Made by a program: the position numbers and the translations under genes
Notes under the pieces: model-generated
The model's input: the letters and a program-made list of their open reading frames with translations, nothing else
Told to the model about the DNA's origin: nothing
Database searches by the model: none
Source: Coprenecus sp949297365
GTDB taxonomy: Bacteria; Bacteroidota; Bacteroidia; Bacteroidales; UBA932
NCBI GenBank assembly: GCA_963931055.1
Contig: OZ006987.1
Location: 2,356,001-2,420,000, forward strand
Reading direction: 5' to 3'
Length of the DNA stretch: 64,000 nt
Part shown: in pieces, positions 49,454 through 58,787 of the stretch
How positions within the stretch are numbered: position 1 is the stretch's first letter
Layout of the letters: each line of letters begins with the position of its first letter

Positions 49454-50746
49454 TTATTTCAATTGTGATTGGATTCTTCTTAAGAAACTGCATTTCATAT
49501 CGGCGTAAAGCATGTCGCTCACATATTTGTGGGAGTGGCGCAGCATAGCGCAGTACAATGCGTGGAAGTCAGGATCACCGAATACTTCATCTCTGGTTTT
49601 CAGAAATTCGCAGACCTGTGAATATCTTATGATGGTGTAATTATGGTTCTTGATATTCGGAATGTTGTAGTCCGGAGCCAGAAGAACGGCCTTCAGCACT
49701 TTAAGGTTACTGCATATTCTGACCATATTCTCTCCATAAATCCAGTATCTGTCCAGTTGGGTCTGGTTCAACTGAACATCCTCATCAACCTTGTTGATGT
49801 CGGATTTGATCTTATTCTCAATGATCAACAGAGTATCTTTCCCTTTGAGCAGAAGGTCGATGCGGCCGCCGCTGTTCCGGTGTCCTTTTATACTGGTGTC
49901 CACTTCCCTTGACGCTGTAAAGTCTGGCCCGAGGTCGACATTGAGCACATGCTTGAAGAAGTCACGCCACAGCTGGCGGTATTTCATCATAAAATGATAA
50001 AGCGCATTGGAGAAGCAGTTCTCGTTGTACTGTATGCCGCAGATGTCAAAGAGTGATGGACTGCAGCACGGCATATCTGCGTCTATGGGGATTATGACTT
50101 TCTCATTGGACGGTTGCCAAAGAGACCCGTCATCGATTATCCTGTTTAGGATATTACTGTCTGAATCATCAATACCTGCCTTCTGAGGGAAGATATACTG
50201 CGGCTGGAGATGCGGGTTGAAGTTATGTCCGTGAAGACTGATGACTTCAGTGTTCTCTGCTTTCATATAGTCATCTGTGTCTGACGCATCCTTGTAACGG
50301 AGAATTATCCTTTTTTTGTTACGGGGTACGAAAAAATCTTTATCGGACACTTTGTAGGAGATGAATATGTTCCGCTGGTAGCTTCCCTGGAAGATGCTCA
50401 GGATGGACACGCCTCCGTATGTGATATTCTGTTGGGTGATGTACTGGTGCTGTGCATTGTATATCTTGGGTATGTCCTCGTAGATGCTGCCTGTCAAAGG
50501 CCTGTCGGCACCAGGGACAAGCTTCAGGTTTTTGGCCATGGCCAGAATCTCTACACTTTTGTTGCCGATATATCTTACCAGCAGCATACAGTCAGCTGTT
50601 TTGGCATTATTTGAAAGTCTTCCGGTCGGATTCAGATACAGGTAATGCTTACCGTTGTCGGCTTGGAACATGTTGATTACCTCGTGTCCTAGGTTACTCT
50701 CCAGGTATGAGCCGGCGTACATCCTGTTGATGACAATATTTCTCAT
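49454..50746 (-). CDS. PD-(D/E)XK nuclease superfamily protein with unrecognised N-terminal half
   Basis: 430 residues. C-terminal half: GGRIDLLLKGKDTLLIIENKIKSDI holds Asp297, Glu310 and Lys312 of the PD-(D/E)XK core, with QLDRYWIYGE (Q-x-x-x-Y helix) and a later YSQVCEFL. N-terminal 1-220 begins MRNIVINRMYAGSYLESNLGHEVINMF, YLYLNPTGR and has many strands; I do not recognise it. No signal peptide, so cytoplasmic. No methylase, helicase or specificity partner nearby, so a single-gene defence or repair function is possible but unproven. Confidence 0.65.
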   Translation of the reverse strand: MRNIVINRMYAGSYLESNLGHEVINMFQADNGKHYLYLNPTGRLSNNAKTADCMLLVRYIGNKSVEILAMAKNLKLVPGADRPLTGSIYEDIPKIYNAQHQYITQQNITYGGVSILSIFQGSYQRNIFISYKVSDKDFFVPRNKKRIILRYKDASDTDDYMKAENTEVISLHGHNFNPHLQPQYIFPQKAGIDDSDSNILNRIIDDGSLWQPSNEKVIIPIDADMPCCSPSLFDICGIQYNENCFSNALYHFMMKYRQLWRDFFKHVLNVDLGPDFTASREVDTSIKGHRNSGGRIDLLLKGKDTLLIIENKIKSDINKVDEDVQLNQTQLDRYWIYGENMVRICSNLKVLKAVLLAPDYNIPNIKNHNYTIIRYSQVCEFLKTRDEVFGDPDFHALYCAMLRHSHKYVSDMLYADMKCSFLRRIQSQLK

Positions 50747-50764
50747 AAATAGTATGTTTTATAA

Positions 50765-53143
50765 TTAAAATTGCACTATTCTGTATATACTGAAAAAATC
50801 GTATGCTTCACAGTATTTGTCATAACCCTCGTGTGGTACTCTGATTTTTATAATTTCGGACCAATCGAAACTGAGCCTGCTGCAAGTAGGAGGATTGACA
50901 GGATGAAATACAATTACTTCTATGTTGCAGAGGTAGAATGCATAATCTCCGATACTTGTGACATTGCAAGGGATGTCTATAGTTGAAGGTAGATTGTCAC
51001 AGCGGTAGAATGCCTCATCTCCGATACTTGTTAAGTTGTCAGGTAAATCTAAGGAGGATAGATTGTAGCAGCCGTAGAATGCCTTATCTCCGATACTTGT
51101 TAAGTTGTCAGGTAAATCTATGGAGGCAAGGTTGGTACAAGCCCTGAATGCCCCGGCTCCGATGTTTGTTACGCCGTCTGGTATATCTATGGAAGTTAGC
51201 TCTCTACAGCCATGGAATGCATAACTTCCTATTTGTGTCAGACTTTTGGGCAAATTTATAGAAGCAAGGCTGCTGGTTGCATTTGTACCATAGGAGCAAC
51301 AGAATGCTCCGGCTCCGATGCTTGTTACTCCGTCAGGTATGTCGACGGAAGTTAAGCTGCTGCAATCTTCGAATGTGCTCTTTCCAATCTTGGTCAGGCT
51401 TGCAGGCAAATTTATAGAGGCAAGGTTTCTGCAGTTGTGGAACGCATAATCTTCGATACTTGTTACTCCGTCGGGAATATCAATAGAAGTCAGGTTTAAA
51501 CAGTCTTTGAATGTTTGTATTCCAATCTTGGTCAGACTTTCAGGCAAATTTATAGAAGCAAGGTTCATGCAATCGTAGAACGCACTTTCCCCGATACTTG
51601 TAACTCCATCAGGTATGTCAATAGAGGTCAGGTCGTCGCAGGAATAGAATGCTTCACTACCAATACTGGTCAGATTCTCTGGCAAGGTTATTGACTCTAA
51701 ATCGGAATAATAAAAGAGCCTATATGGGATATTTTTTAATGACGTGAAGAATTTAAATTCGTCAAAAGACGTAATCGAGATATCATTAAACCTGAAAGCA
51801 TAAGGAAATTCATTGAATTCCGCCGCTTCTCTGTATGATATCTCATCGTCAAGGTTCTTATCTATATTAGTACTGTTGAGAAGGATGCTCTTCACATTTG
51901 GGTCAGCAAAATCAATCGGGTCATCCAATAGGCATGTCTGCTCTATATATATGGTGCTGACTTCCTTGCCGTAGACAATGAATGAGACGGTCGCATTGCG
52001 TACAGGACCGGACTCGTATTTGTCCACTGCCAGCTTGACTGTCTCGGTCCTCATATTGCTCTTCGTGCCATTGTCGACGACGGATATCCAGGAGGCATCG
52101 GCCGGGATGTTGACAGTGTAGTCGACATTGGTCGTTATCTCCACATCCACTACGCCTCCTTTTCCTCTGACGATAGAGGCATTGGCCTGGGCTGTCAGTA
52201 CTCCCTTCTCAAATATCAGGGCTTTGGATATGGTGTCTCCCGTGCTGTTGTCCGCTGTTACCGTAACGGCGGCGTCACCCTCCGCTCCGGTGTTGGTCAC
52301 TACGATGTAGCCGGTGCTTGCGTCTGTGCTCTCCACCTTGGCTTCCCAGCCGGAAGCGTCACAGGAGCATTTTACCTTTGTCGCCTCGTCCCATCCGACT
52401 ATGCTGTACGCTATCTTGGCGGTCTGACCCTCGGCGCAGACGGCTCCGTCCGCATCCGGAAACAGGATGTCTATATCGCACAGCGTTGAGACCGGTATTG
52501 TCTTGCCGTTGTCGAGGACAAAGTATAGGAACGAGCCTTTCTTGTAGATGTCGCTGAAAATGTATTCTCCGGCCGATATCCTGTTTGTTTCCGCCTCAGC
52601 CATATCTTTCCATGAAGAGCCTCCGTCTATGCTCATCATCCACCGGTCATCCTTCACGGATACTTGCGGGGATACGTCATTGTCTATCAAGGATACCGTA
52701 CTGCCTCCGATATTGAGCCACTTGCCGTCCATCGTCCAGTACCATTTGCCATTCTCGTCCTGGGCTGCGTTCACCTTCGGCACGCCATTACTGCTAAGTT
52801 CGTCCTTGCGGCACCAGATGTTGACTGATGGACTTTCGTTGAATTTTATTGAGTATGTGAGATAATCTTCGGGAAGGTCATTTCCGGTCTCCTCGAACGA
52901 TACTACGTAATCGTCATTCTCGAAAGCATTGATGACGGTATGCAGCGATGCTATGTTGGTGTTCACGAGGTCGCAGAATGCTTCTATCTCGGCCGGCTGC
53001 ATAGGCTTGTCCGGATGTTCAGGGTCGGTCTGCTCATTGCCGTTTCCGTTGCCCGGCTTGTCAGTGTCGGATGTGCAGCTGCAAAGCATGAAGAAAGATA
53101 ACGGCAGGCACATCAGCGCAGCAGGTAATAGTGAAATCTTCAT
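50765..53143 (-). CDS. DUF4988/BACON/leucine-rich-repeat surface lipoprotein
   Basis: 792 residues. Lipobox near residue 23 (MLCSCTSD). About 50-290: DUF4988-type region (IEAFCDLVNTNIASLHTVINAF, NGKWYWTMDGKWL). About 300-410: BACON domain (VEITTNVDYTVNIPADASWISVVD). About 470-740: BspA-type leucine-rich repeats, roughly a dozen units alternating LTSIDIPDGVTSIG-x-x-AF and LASINLP-x-SLTKIG. Likely exposed on the cell surface for adhesion or binding. Expressed from a TATCTTTG box about 280 bp upstream, through a long leader. Confidence 0.88.
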   Translation of the reverse strand: MKISLLPAALMCLPLSFFMLCSCTSDTDKPGNGNGNEQTDPEHPDKPMQPAEIEAFCDLVNTNIASLHTVINAFENDDYVVSFEETGNDLPEDYLTYSIKFNESPSVNIWCRKDELSSNGVPKVNAAQDENGKWYWTMDGKWLNIGGSTVSLIDNDVSPQVSVKDDRWMMSIDGGSSWKDMAEAETNRISAGEYIFSDIYKKGSFLYFVLDNGKTIPVSTLCDIDILFPDADGAVCAEGQTAKIAYSIVGWDEATKVKCSCDASGWEAKVESTDASTGYIVVTNTGAEGDAAVTVTADNSTGDTISKALIFEKGVLTAQANASIVRGKGGVVDVEITTNVDYTVNIPADASWISVVDNGTKSNMRTETVKLAVDKYESGPVRNATVSFIVYGKEVSTIYIEQTCLLDDPIDFADPNVKSILLNSTNIDKNLDDEISYREAAEFNEFPYAFRFNDISITSFDEFKFFTSLKNIPYRLFYYSDLESITLPENLTSIGSEAFYSCDDLTSIDIPDGVTSIGESAFYDCMNLASINLPESLTKIGIQTFKDCLNLTSIDIPDGVTSIEDYAFHNCRNLASINLPASLTKIGKSTFEDCSSLTSVDIPDGVTSIGAGAFCCSYGTNATSSLASINLPKSLTQIGSYAFHGCRELTSIDIPDGVTNIGAGAFRACTNLASIDLPDNLTSIGDKAFYGCYNLSSLDLPDNLTSIGDEAFYRCDNLPSTIDIPCNVTSIGDYAFYLCNIEVIVFHPVNPPTCSRLSFDWSEIIKIRVPHEGYDKYCEAYDFFSIYRIVQF
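50926..51736 (-). repeat. 69-bp-period tandem repeats coding the LRR region
   Basis: Near-identical blocks of about 69 bp (23 codons) repeat across the region, for example the direct copies around 51017-51065 and 51086-51130. Such repeats can expand or contract in frame. Confidence 0.75.
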
Positions 53144-53189
53144 AAGTGTTAGTGTCGCTTTTATCCGGGCGGCTCCCTGGCCGGGTTAT

Positions 53190-53424
53190 AAAAAGAAAGT
53201 GTGGAGCCGGTTCGCCTGTCTTCTAAGAGGCTCTGACAAAGCCCGAACGTAAACAGACTGAAACAATCCCCACACTCGTATCGATTGTGCGAATACACAA
53301 GCCAATACAAGTGATGGTGCTGTCGGTATCCTTACGTTCGTTGAAACTGTCAGATTTCTTAGAAAGGATAGTGCGAGAACACTTTCACCAATATGTACGC
53401 CGCATGCTTTTGCATACAGCATTG
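53190..53424 (-). ncRNA. Candidate structured 5' leader of the LRR lipoprotein mRNA
   Basis: In the minus-strand RNA several stems can be drawn: TATCCTT/AAGGATA enclosing small hairpins; CGAACGTAA (53340-53332 side) with TTACGTTCG (53252-53244); GGCTTTGTCAGAGCC hairpin; and AGTGTGGGG (53276-53268) with CTCCACACT (53206-53198), followed by TTCTTTTT like a terminator. This combination suggests a regulated leader or attenuator. Some stems exclude others, as in switching RNAs. No known riboswitch is recognised. Confidence 0.45.
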
Positions 53425-53432
53425 CAAAGATA
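53425..53432 (-). promoter_or_regulatory. Promoter -7 box for the LRR lipoprotein
   Basis: TATCTTTG on the minus strand, about 280 bp upstream of the ATG at 53143. Confidence 0.6.
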
Positions 53433-53485
53433 GCAAATTTTACATAAACAGCACCTTTTTGAGGATTGTTTCAGAGGCGAATGTG

Positions 53486-53523
53486 GGAATATTATCGGTA
53501 TCCGTGCGGCCCTTTTTGGCCCT
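53486..53523. promoter_or_regulatory. Bipartite motif, copy 2
   Basis: GGAATATT (53486-53493), 15 bases, GCCCTTTTTGGCCCT (53509-53523); same spacing as copy 1 at 41688-41725. Lies between the two divergent promoters. Confidence 0.45.
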
Positions 53524-53564
53524 GGTTTTTCAGGACAAAGTGTGCGCAGTCCTTAAATTTTGCT

Positions 53565-53572
53565 ATCTTTGC
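53565..53572 (+). promoter_or_regulatory. Promoter -7 box for gpsA
   Basis: TATCTTTG, 28 bp upstream of the ATG at 53601. Confidence 0.65.
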
Positions 53573-53600
53573 CGATTGACTAATGTAAATCGATCCGCGC

Positions 53601-54626
53601 ATGGAGCACAGACATATCTACGACAGGATGAAGGAAGACCCCGTATTCGGGGTGGTAGGAGGCGGCAGCTGGGCGACGGCCCTGGTCAAGCTGTTGAGCG
53701 AGAACGGCAGGAAGCTCAACTGGTATATGCGCGATACTGACGCCATAGAGCATATCGAGAAGTACCATCATCATTCCAAATACCTTACTTCGGTGGAGCT
53801 GGATGCTGACAGCTTTACCTTGACCAACGACATAGACTATGTGGTGGCGGAGTCGGACATACTGATCTTCGCCATACCCTCGGCGTATTTTCTCAAGGAG
53901 GTATCCAGAGTCACCGCCTCTTACGACGGCAAGATGCTGATATCGGCAGTCAAGGGCTTTGTCGGTGACCGTTACCAGACGGTCGCGGAGTATTTCCATC
54001 ACGACCATAAGGTGCCTTTCGACAGGATAGGGGTCATCAGCGGACCCTGTCACGCTGAGGAAGTGGGGATGGAGAGGCTGTCGTACATCACCCTCTCGTC
54101 CAAGCACCAGAAGGTGGCCGAGTATCTGTGCGGCTTTTTCAAGAACCACTATGTCAATACGATAGCCGGTACGGATATATACGGGGTGGAGTATGCGGCG
54201 GCATTGAAGAACGTGTATGCCATAGCCGCCGGTATCTGTTACGGTATCGGCTACGGGGACAATTTCATGGCGGTGCTCATAGCCAGCTGCTTCCGTGAGA
54301 TGAAGGAGTTCATCAACGCGACCAATCCCGATGAGAGGCGCAATACCTCCCGCTCGGCTTATCTGGGCGACCTGCTGGTGACCTGCAACTCGCCTTTCTC
54401 GCGCAACCGCAACTTCGGCAGTATGCTGGGCAAGGGCTATTCGGTCCAGACGGCGATGCTGGAGATGAACCAGGTGGCCGAGGGACTGTATGCTTCCAAG
54501 GCCATTCACGAGATCAACGGCAAGTACGGGGTGGACATGCCCATCGCCGATGCCGTCTACTCGATACTGTACGGGAAGAAGCATCCTGTCCAGGTGATGC
54601 GCCGCCTGGAGGACTCTCTGATGTAA
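53601..54626 (+). CDS. gpsA: NAD(P)H-dependent glycerol-3-phosphate dehydrogenase
   Basis: 341 residues. GVVGGGSWATALVKLL is the NAD(P)-binding loop; SAVKGF, GPCHAEEV, AGTDIYGVEYAAALKNVYAIAAGI with the catalytic Lys, and GLYASKAIHEI near the C-terminus are typical of GpsA. Makes sn-glycerol 3-phosphate for phospholipid synthesis. Followed at 25 bp by pgi. Confidence 0.94.
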   Translation: MEHRHIYDRMKEDPVFGVVGGGSWATALVKLLSENGRKLNWYMRDTDAIEHIEKYHHHSKYLTSVELDADSFTLTNDIDYVVAESDILIFAIPSAYFLKEVSRVTASYDGKMLISAVKGFVGDRYQTVAEYFHHDHKVPFDRIGVISGPCHAEEVGMERLSYITLSSKHQKVAEYLCGFFKNHYVNTIAGTDIYGVEYAAALKNVYAIAAGICYGIGYGDNFMAVLIASCFREMKEFINATNPDERRNTSRSAYLGDLLVTCNSPFSRNRNFGSMLGKGYSVQTAMLEMNQVAEGLYASKAIHEINGKYGVDMPIADAVYSILYGKKHPVQVMRRLEDSLM

Positions 54627-54651
54627 GTTCAACAATAAAAATATCTGAATT

Positions 54652-55953
54652 ATGGTAAATGTCAATTTCAAGCCTTCCAAGGAATATGTAGAGAAGGCTT
54701 TTGCGGCTTTTGATGTGCTGGAAGGCAGAAAGGGAAGGGGCAATGATTTCCTGGGATGGATGGATCTGCCGTCGGACACTCCGGCCTCCATCGTGGACGG
54801 CTGCTGCGCCATAGCTGACGAGTGGAGGCAGAAGGGTGTGGAGGTGGCCGTGGTCATCGGCATCGGCGGCTCCTATCTCGGTGCAAAGGCGGCCCTGGCG
54901 GCTCTGTCGCACTCTTTCGGTATGGAGCGCAGGGGGATAGAGGTGGTCTTCGCGGGCTTTAACCTCTCTGAGGAATATCATGCCGAGCTGCTGGATTACA
55001 TCAGCGGCAAGTCCGTGGCAGTAATCGTAATATCCAAATCCGGCACGACTACCGAGCCGGCCGTTGCGTTCAGAATCATAAAGGAGCACGTCGAGGGCAA
55101 ATACGGCAAGGCTGAGGCGGCATCGAGAATCGTAGCAGTGACAGACAAGGCGCGCGGTGCCCTCAAGAGTCTCTCCGATCAGGAAGGATACAGGACTTTC
55201 GTCATTCCCGATGATGTGGGAGGCCGCTTCTCGGTGCTTACTCCGGTAGGTCTGCTGCCTATAGCCGTGGCCGGCTACGATATCCGTGCCCTGCTCAGGG
55301 GCGCAGCCTCGATGCAGAGGATATGCGCTGAGAGGGATGCCCGCAATCCGGCCCTGCTCTATGCGGCTGCACGCAATGAACTTTACGACAGCGGCAAGAA
55401 GGTGGAGATTCTGGTCAGCTACAATCCCAAGCTCCAGTATTTCGGAGAATGGTGGAAGCAGCTCTACGGAGAGTCCGAGGGCAAGGAGGGCAGGGGAATA
55501 TTCCCGGCTTCGGTCAATTTCACTACGGATCTGCATTCGATGGGCCAGTATATCCAGGAGGGTGAGCGGATGCTCTTCGAGACCGTCATATCGGTGGAAC
55601 ACGCCGGCAGGGAACTGACGGTATGTGATGATCCTCAGAATCTGGACGGACTCAATTTCCTTTCCGGCAAGCATCTGGAGCACTGCAACAGGATGGCCGA
55701 GACCGGTACGAGGCTGGCTCACGAGGACGGCGGAGTGCCCAACGGCAGGGTGACAGTGGAGCGGATAGACGAGTTCAATCTCGGCGAGCTCTTCTTCCTG
55801 TTCGAGAAGGCCTGCGGTATATCGGCCTACATGCTGGGAGTCAATCCGTTTGATCAGCCCGGTGTGGAGGCTTACAAGAAAAATATGTTCGCTCTTCTGG
55901 GCAAGCCCGGCTATGAGGCTCAGGCCGAGGCCATAAGGGAGAGACTCAGGTGA
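54652..55953 (+). CDS. pgi: Glucose-6-phosphate isomerase
   Basis: 433 residues, the short bacillus-like form. VVIGIGGSYLGAKAAL, VISKSGTTTEPAVAFR for the phosphate, GGRFSVLTPVGLLPIA, FTTDLHSMGQYIQEG, and FNPFDQPGVEAYK near the end. Interconverts glucose and fructose 6-phosphate. Its stop overlaps the next gene's GTG by 4 bp. Confidence 0.95.
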   Translation: MVNVNFKPSKEYVEKAFAAFDVLEGRKGRGNDFLGWMDLPSDTPASIVDGCCAIADEWRQKGVEVAVVIGIGGSYLGAKAALAALSHSFGMERRGIEVVFAGFNLSEEYHAELLDYISGKSVAVIVISKSGTTTEPAVAFRIIKEHVEGKYGKAEAASRIVAVTDKARGALKSLSDQEGYRTFVIPDDVGGRFSVLTPVGLLPIAVAGYDIRALLRGAASMQRICAERDARNPALLYAAARNELYDSGKKVEILVSYNPKLQYFGEWWKQLYGESEGKEGRGIFPASVNFTTDLHSMGQYIQEGERMLFETVISVEHAGRELTVCDDPQNLDGLNFLSGKHLEHCNRMAETGTRLAHEDGGVPNGRVTVERIDEFNLGELFFLFEKACGISAYMLGVNPFDQPGVEAYKKNMFALLGKPGYEAQAEAIRERLR

Positions 55954-58775
55954 GAAAGGAGTTTCTCAGGAGTGTGGCCGAGCGGTTCCTCTCCGAGACG
56001 GGCGGGGATCTGAGGGACTGTACTTTCGTATTCCCCAACCGGCGGTCGTCGCTCTTTTTCCGCAGGTATCTCGGGGAGTCGGTCTCCAGGGCCGTATTCT
56101 CCCCCCGCTTGACCAATATCAATGACCTGTTCACTGCTCTGTCCGGCCTGCGCACCCTGGATAAGATCACTCTTCTGCACCGCCTGTATACGGTGTTCGT
56201 GGAGAGGGTGGAGGGATTCTCGGAGAGCCTGGATGATTTCATCTACCGGGGAGAGGTGATACTCAACGACTTCGATGATATCGACAAGTATCTGGTGGAT
56301 GCCGGGAGGCTTTTCTCCAATATCTCGGATATCAAGGAGATAGACAGCCGTTATGACTATCTGTCCGACAATCAGCGTAAGGCGATAGAGCTTTTCTGGG
56401 GCGTGCTCATAAAGGGCAGGGACAAAGCCAATGAGCGTCACTTCGTAAGTATGTGGAGCGGGATGTATGACATATACTCCTCGTTCCGCTCCGCCCTGCT
56501 TTCCAGGGGCGAGGCATACGAGGGCATGGTCTACCGCTCTGTGGCCGAGCGTCTCAAGGACGGAGATCCGGAACTGCTGGAGATCCTGGAGGGCTACGGC
56601 AATATCGTCTTCGTGGGGCTCAATGCACCCAACAGATGCGAGAGGCAGCTGTTCGACACCCTGCTCAAGGCCGGGAAGGGGGATTTCTACTGGGATTATT
56701 ACGGAGAGGCCATAAAGGACAGGGCCAACAAGTCCTCGCTTTTCATGGAGGACAATGTCAGCCGCTATCCGTCGCGGTACCCTCTGCCGGAGGACGGAGG
56801 TCTTTGTGAGTGTATTCCTGAGATTACGGCTGTCTCCGTTCCGTCCGCAGCCGGTCAGACCAAGTATGTTGGCCGGGTTCTGAAGGAGATAGCGGAGTCC
56901 TCCGGTACCGTGGATCTTTTCTCCACGGCGGTGCTGCTTCCGGACGAGCAGCTGCTGTTCCCGCTGCTGAACTCTCTTCCCGAGGAGATAGCTCCGGTCA
57001 ATGTGACGATGGGCTATCCTTTGGCGCACAGCAATGTGTCCTCATTCATATCGTCGGTGGCCTCCCTGCAGGAAAGGCTGAGGGCCAGGGACGGTCAGGT
57101 GCGCTTCTATTTCCGCAATGTGCTCAATATCCTGTCCCATCCATATATCAGCGAGGCTCTCCGGGACCGGGCCTCAGCTCTTAGGAGTGAGCTGATAAAG
57201 GAGAACCGGATATATCCCCCGGCCCCGATGCTGACCGGAGCAGGTGAGGATAAGCTGCTGGCTTTGATTTTCAAGGACTCCTGTGTGCCCGGGATCAAGG
57301 TGTCGGAGTCCGTGTCGGATTATCTTCAGGCGATACTGGACGAGGTGGCGGTAAGCGCGGACCGTATCGACAAGGAGTTCCTGATGGGGTACAGCCGCAG
57401 TCTCAATCTGCTGCGCTCACTGGGCATGGACATACGCAGGGACACCTATTTCCGTCTGCTGCGCCGGGTGGAGTCGTCCGTGTCCATCCCGTTCAGCGGC
57501 GAGCCCCTGGACGGACTTCAGATTATGGGACCTCTGGAGATCAGGGCCCTGGATTTCGAGAACCTGATCATACTTTCGGCCAATGAGGGCATTTTCCCGT
57601 CCCGGAACACTGCCCCTTCCATGATACCGTACAATCTCCGCCGAGGCTTCGGACTGCCCACATACGAGTATCAGGACTCCATCTCCGCTTACCACTTCTA
57701 CCGCAGTATATGCAGGGCACGCAGGGTGTGGCTGCTCAGCGACAGCCGCAGCGAGGGCCTTAAGGCCGGAGAGGAGAGCCGTTACATCAAGCAGATGGAG
57801 TATCATTTCCATTATCCCGTAAAGCGGCTTGCCGTGACATTCGGCATTACGGGCAGCCCGTTGAAGGATGTGCCGCCTGTCAGCAAGACTCCTGATATGC
57901 TGGAAAAACTTTCCCATAGGACATTCTCGAACTCGTCCCTGCAGATGTGGCTGGGCTGTCCTATGCGCTTTTATTATCAGTATGTGCTGGGCCTTAAGGA
58001 GGATGAGGATATATCGGAGGGGATGGACAACGCGGCTTTCGGAACTCTGTACCACTACGTGATGCATGAGCTCTATGCTCCTTTCCTGGGACATGCGGTG
58101 GACAGGGATACTCTTCTGAAACTCGCTGCTGACGAGGCACATATAAAGGCTGTGGTGGAACGGGGATTCTTTGATGAGGACAATGGTCTGGGGCTTAAGG
58201 AGATAACCGGACGCAACAGGATTGCCGGAGCTCTGGTGTCCAACCTGGCGGCCAGGACGCTCAAAAATGATGCGGATAGGGCTCCGATTACTGTCAGACT
58301 GCTGGAGGAATCTAAAAAAGCTCAGTTTGAGACACAAGGAGGCCGTAGAGTCAGTCTCATGGGTATATTTGACCGTGTCGATATATCCGGCGGCAGTCTC
58401 AGGATAGTGGATTACAAGACCGGCGGAGCTCATTTTACCTGTAAGGATATTGACGGCCTGTTCGATGCGGACACATATCCGCAGGGCTCGCATATCTTCC
58501 AGCTGCTGCTCTATCTGCTGATTCTGGACAGACAGGAGACGAGGCTGTTCGCTCAGGATGACATCGAAAGGGTCATGCTGGAGATATACTATACGAGGAG
58601 TCTGTATTCAGGCGGAAATTCCTGGATTCAGGTCACAAAGGAGCAGTATGAGCACTTTAAGGAGAGGCTGTCGGAGCTTCTGGACACTATCCTGAGTCCG
58701 GAGGTGCCGTTTACGGCCTGTGAGGACGGAAAGGCCTGTGCCTATTGTCCCTTTACCGCAAAATGTAACAGATAA
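55950..58775 (+). CDS. AddB-like/RecB-family exonuclease subunit with Fe-S-type cysteines
   Basis: 941 residues starting at a GTG overlapping the pgi stop. FVFPNRRSSLFFRRYLG at the start is the degenerate Walker A-like region of AddB relatives. The C-terminal nuclease domain has RIVDYKTGGAH (D...DYKTG), bracketed by WLGCPMRFYYQYVLG and a terminal ACAYCPFTAKC, the four cysteines expected for the AddB 4Fe-4S staple. With the helicase gene 12 bp downstream it would form a two-subunit double-strand-break resection machine (AddAB/RexAB type). Confidence 0.85.
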   Translation: MRKEFLRSVAERFLSETGGDLRDCTFVFPNRRSSLFFRRYLGESVSRAVFSPRLTNINDLFTALSGLRTLDKITLLHRLYTVFVERVEGFSESLDDFIYRGEVILNDFDDIDKYLVDAGRLFSNISDIKEIDSRYDYLSDNQRKAIELFWGVLIKGRDKANERHFVSMWSGMYDIYSSFRSALLSRGEAYEGMVYRSVAERLKDGDPELLEILEGYGNIVFVGLNAPNRCERQLFDTLLKAGKGDFYWDYYGEAIKDRANKSSLFMEDNVSRYPSRYPLPEDGGLCECIPEITAVSVPSAAGQTKYVGRVLKEIAESSGTVDLFSTAVLLPDEQLLFPLLNSLPEEIAPVNVTMGYPLAHSNVSSFISSVASLQERLRARDGQVRFYFRNVLNILSHPYISEALRDRASALRSELIKENRIYPPAPMLTGAGEDKLLALIFKDSCVPGIKVSESVSDYLQAILDEVAVSADRIDKEFLMGYSRSLNLLRSLGMDIRRDTYFRLLRRVESSVSIPFSGEPLDGLQIMGPLEIRALDFENLIILSANEGIFPSRNTAPSMIPYNLRRGFGLPTYEYQDSISAYHFYRSICRARRVWLLSDSRSEGLKAGEESRYIKQMEYHFHYPVKRLAVTFGITGSPLKDVPPVSKTPDMLEKLSHRTFSNSSLQMWLGCPMRFYYQYVLGLKEDEDISEGMDNAAFGTLYHYVMHELYAPFLGHAVDRDTLLKLAADEAHIKAVVERGFFDEDNGLGLKEITGRNRIAGALVSNLAARTLKNDADRAPITVRLLEESKKAQFETQGGRRVSLMGIFDRVDISGGSLRIVDYKTGGAHFTCKDIDGLFDADTYPQGSHIFQLLLYLLILDRQETRLFAQDDIERVMLEIYYTRSLYSGGNSWIQVTKEQYEHFKERLSELLDTILSPEVPFTACEDGKACAYCPFTAKCNR

Positions 58776-58787
58776 AGACAGGAAGTT

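Larger units (their letters stand above)
53144..53600. other. 457-bp divergent intergenic region between the LRR lipoprotein and gpsA
   Basis: It contains the structured leader (53190-53424), the minus-strand -7 box CAAAGATA/TATCTTTG at 53425-53432, the bipartite motif copy 2 (53486-53523), and the gpsA box TATCTTTG at 53565-53572. A 78-codon frame on the minus strand (53186-53422) has no convincing protein features. Confidence 0.6.

Noticed and set aside
50926..51736. Regularly spaced repeats that might look like a CRISPR array
   Set aside because: Period is 69 bp with no unique spacers, in frame, and codes leucine-rich repeats; no cas genes in the window.
53186..53422. 78-codon minus-strand ORF as a real protein gene
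   Set aside because: No domain or signal features, and RNA stems explain the sequence constraint better; kept only as a possible leader peptide.
53580..54863. 427-codon minus-strand ORF opposite gpsA and pgi
   Set aside because: Shadow frame; gpsA and the start of pgi explain the region.
57417..58493. 358-codon minus-strand ORF inside the AddB-like gene
   Set aside because: Antisense shadow; no recognisable motif and the plus-strand frame is intact with nuclease and cysteine motifs.
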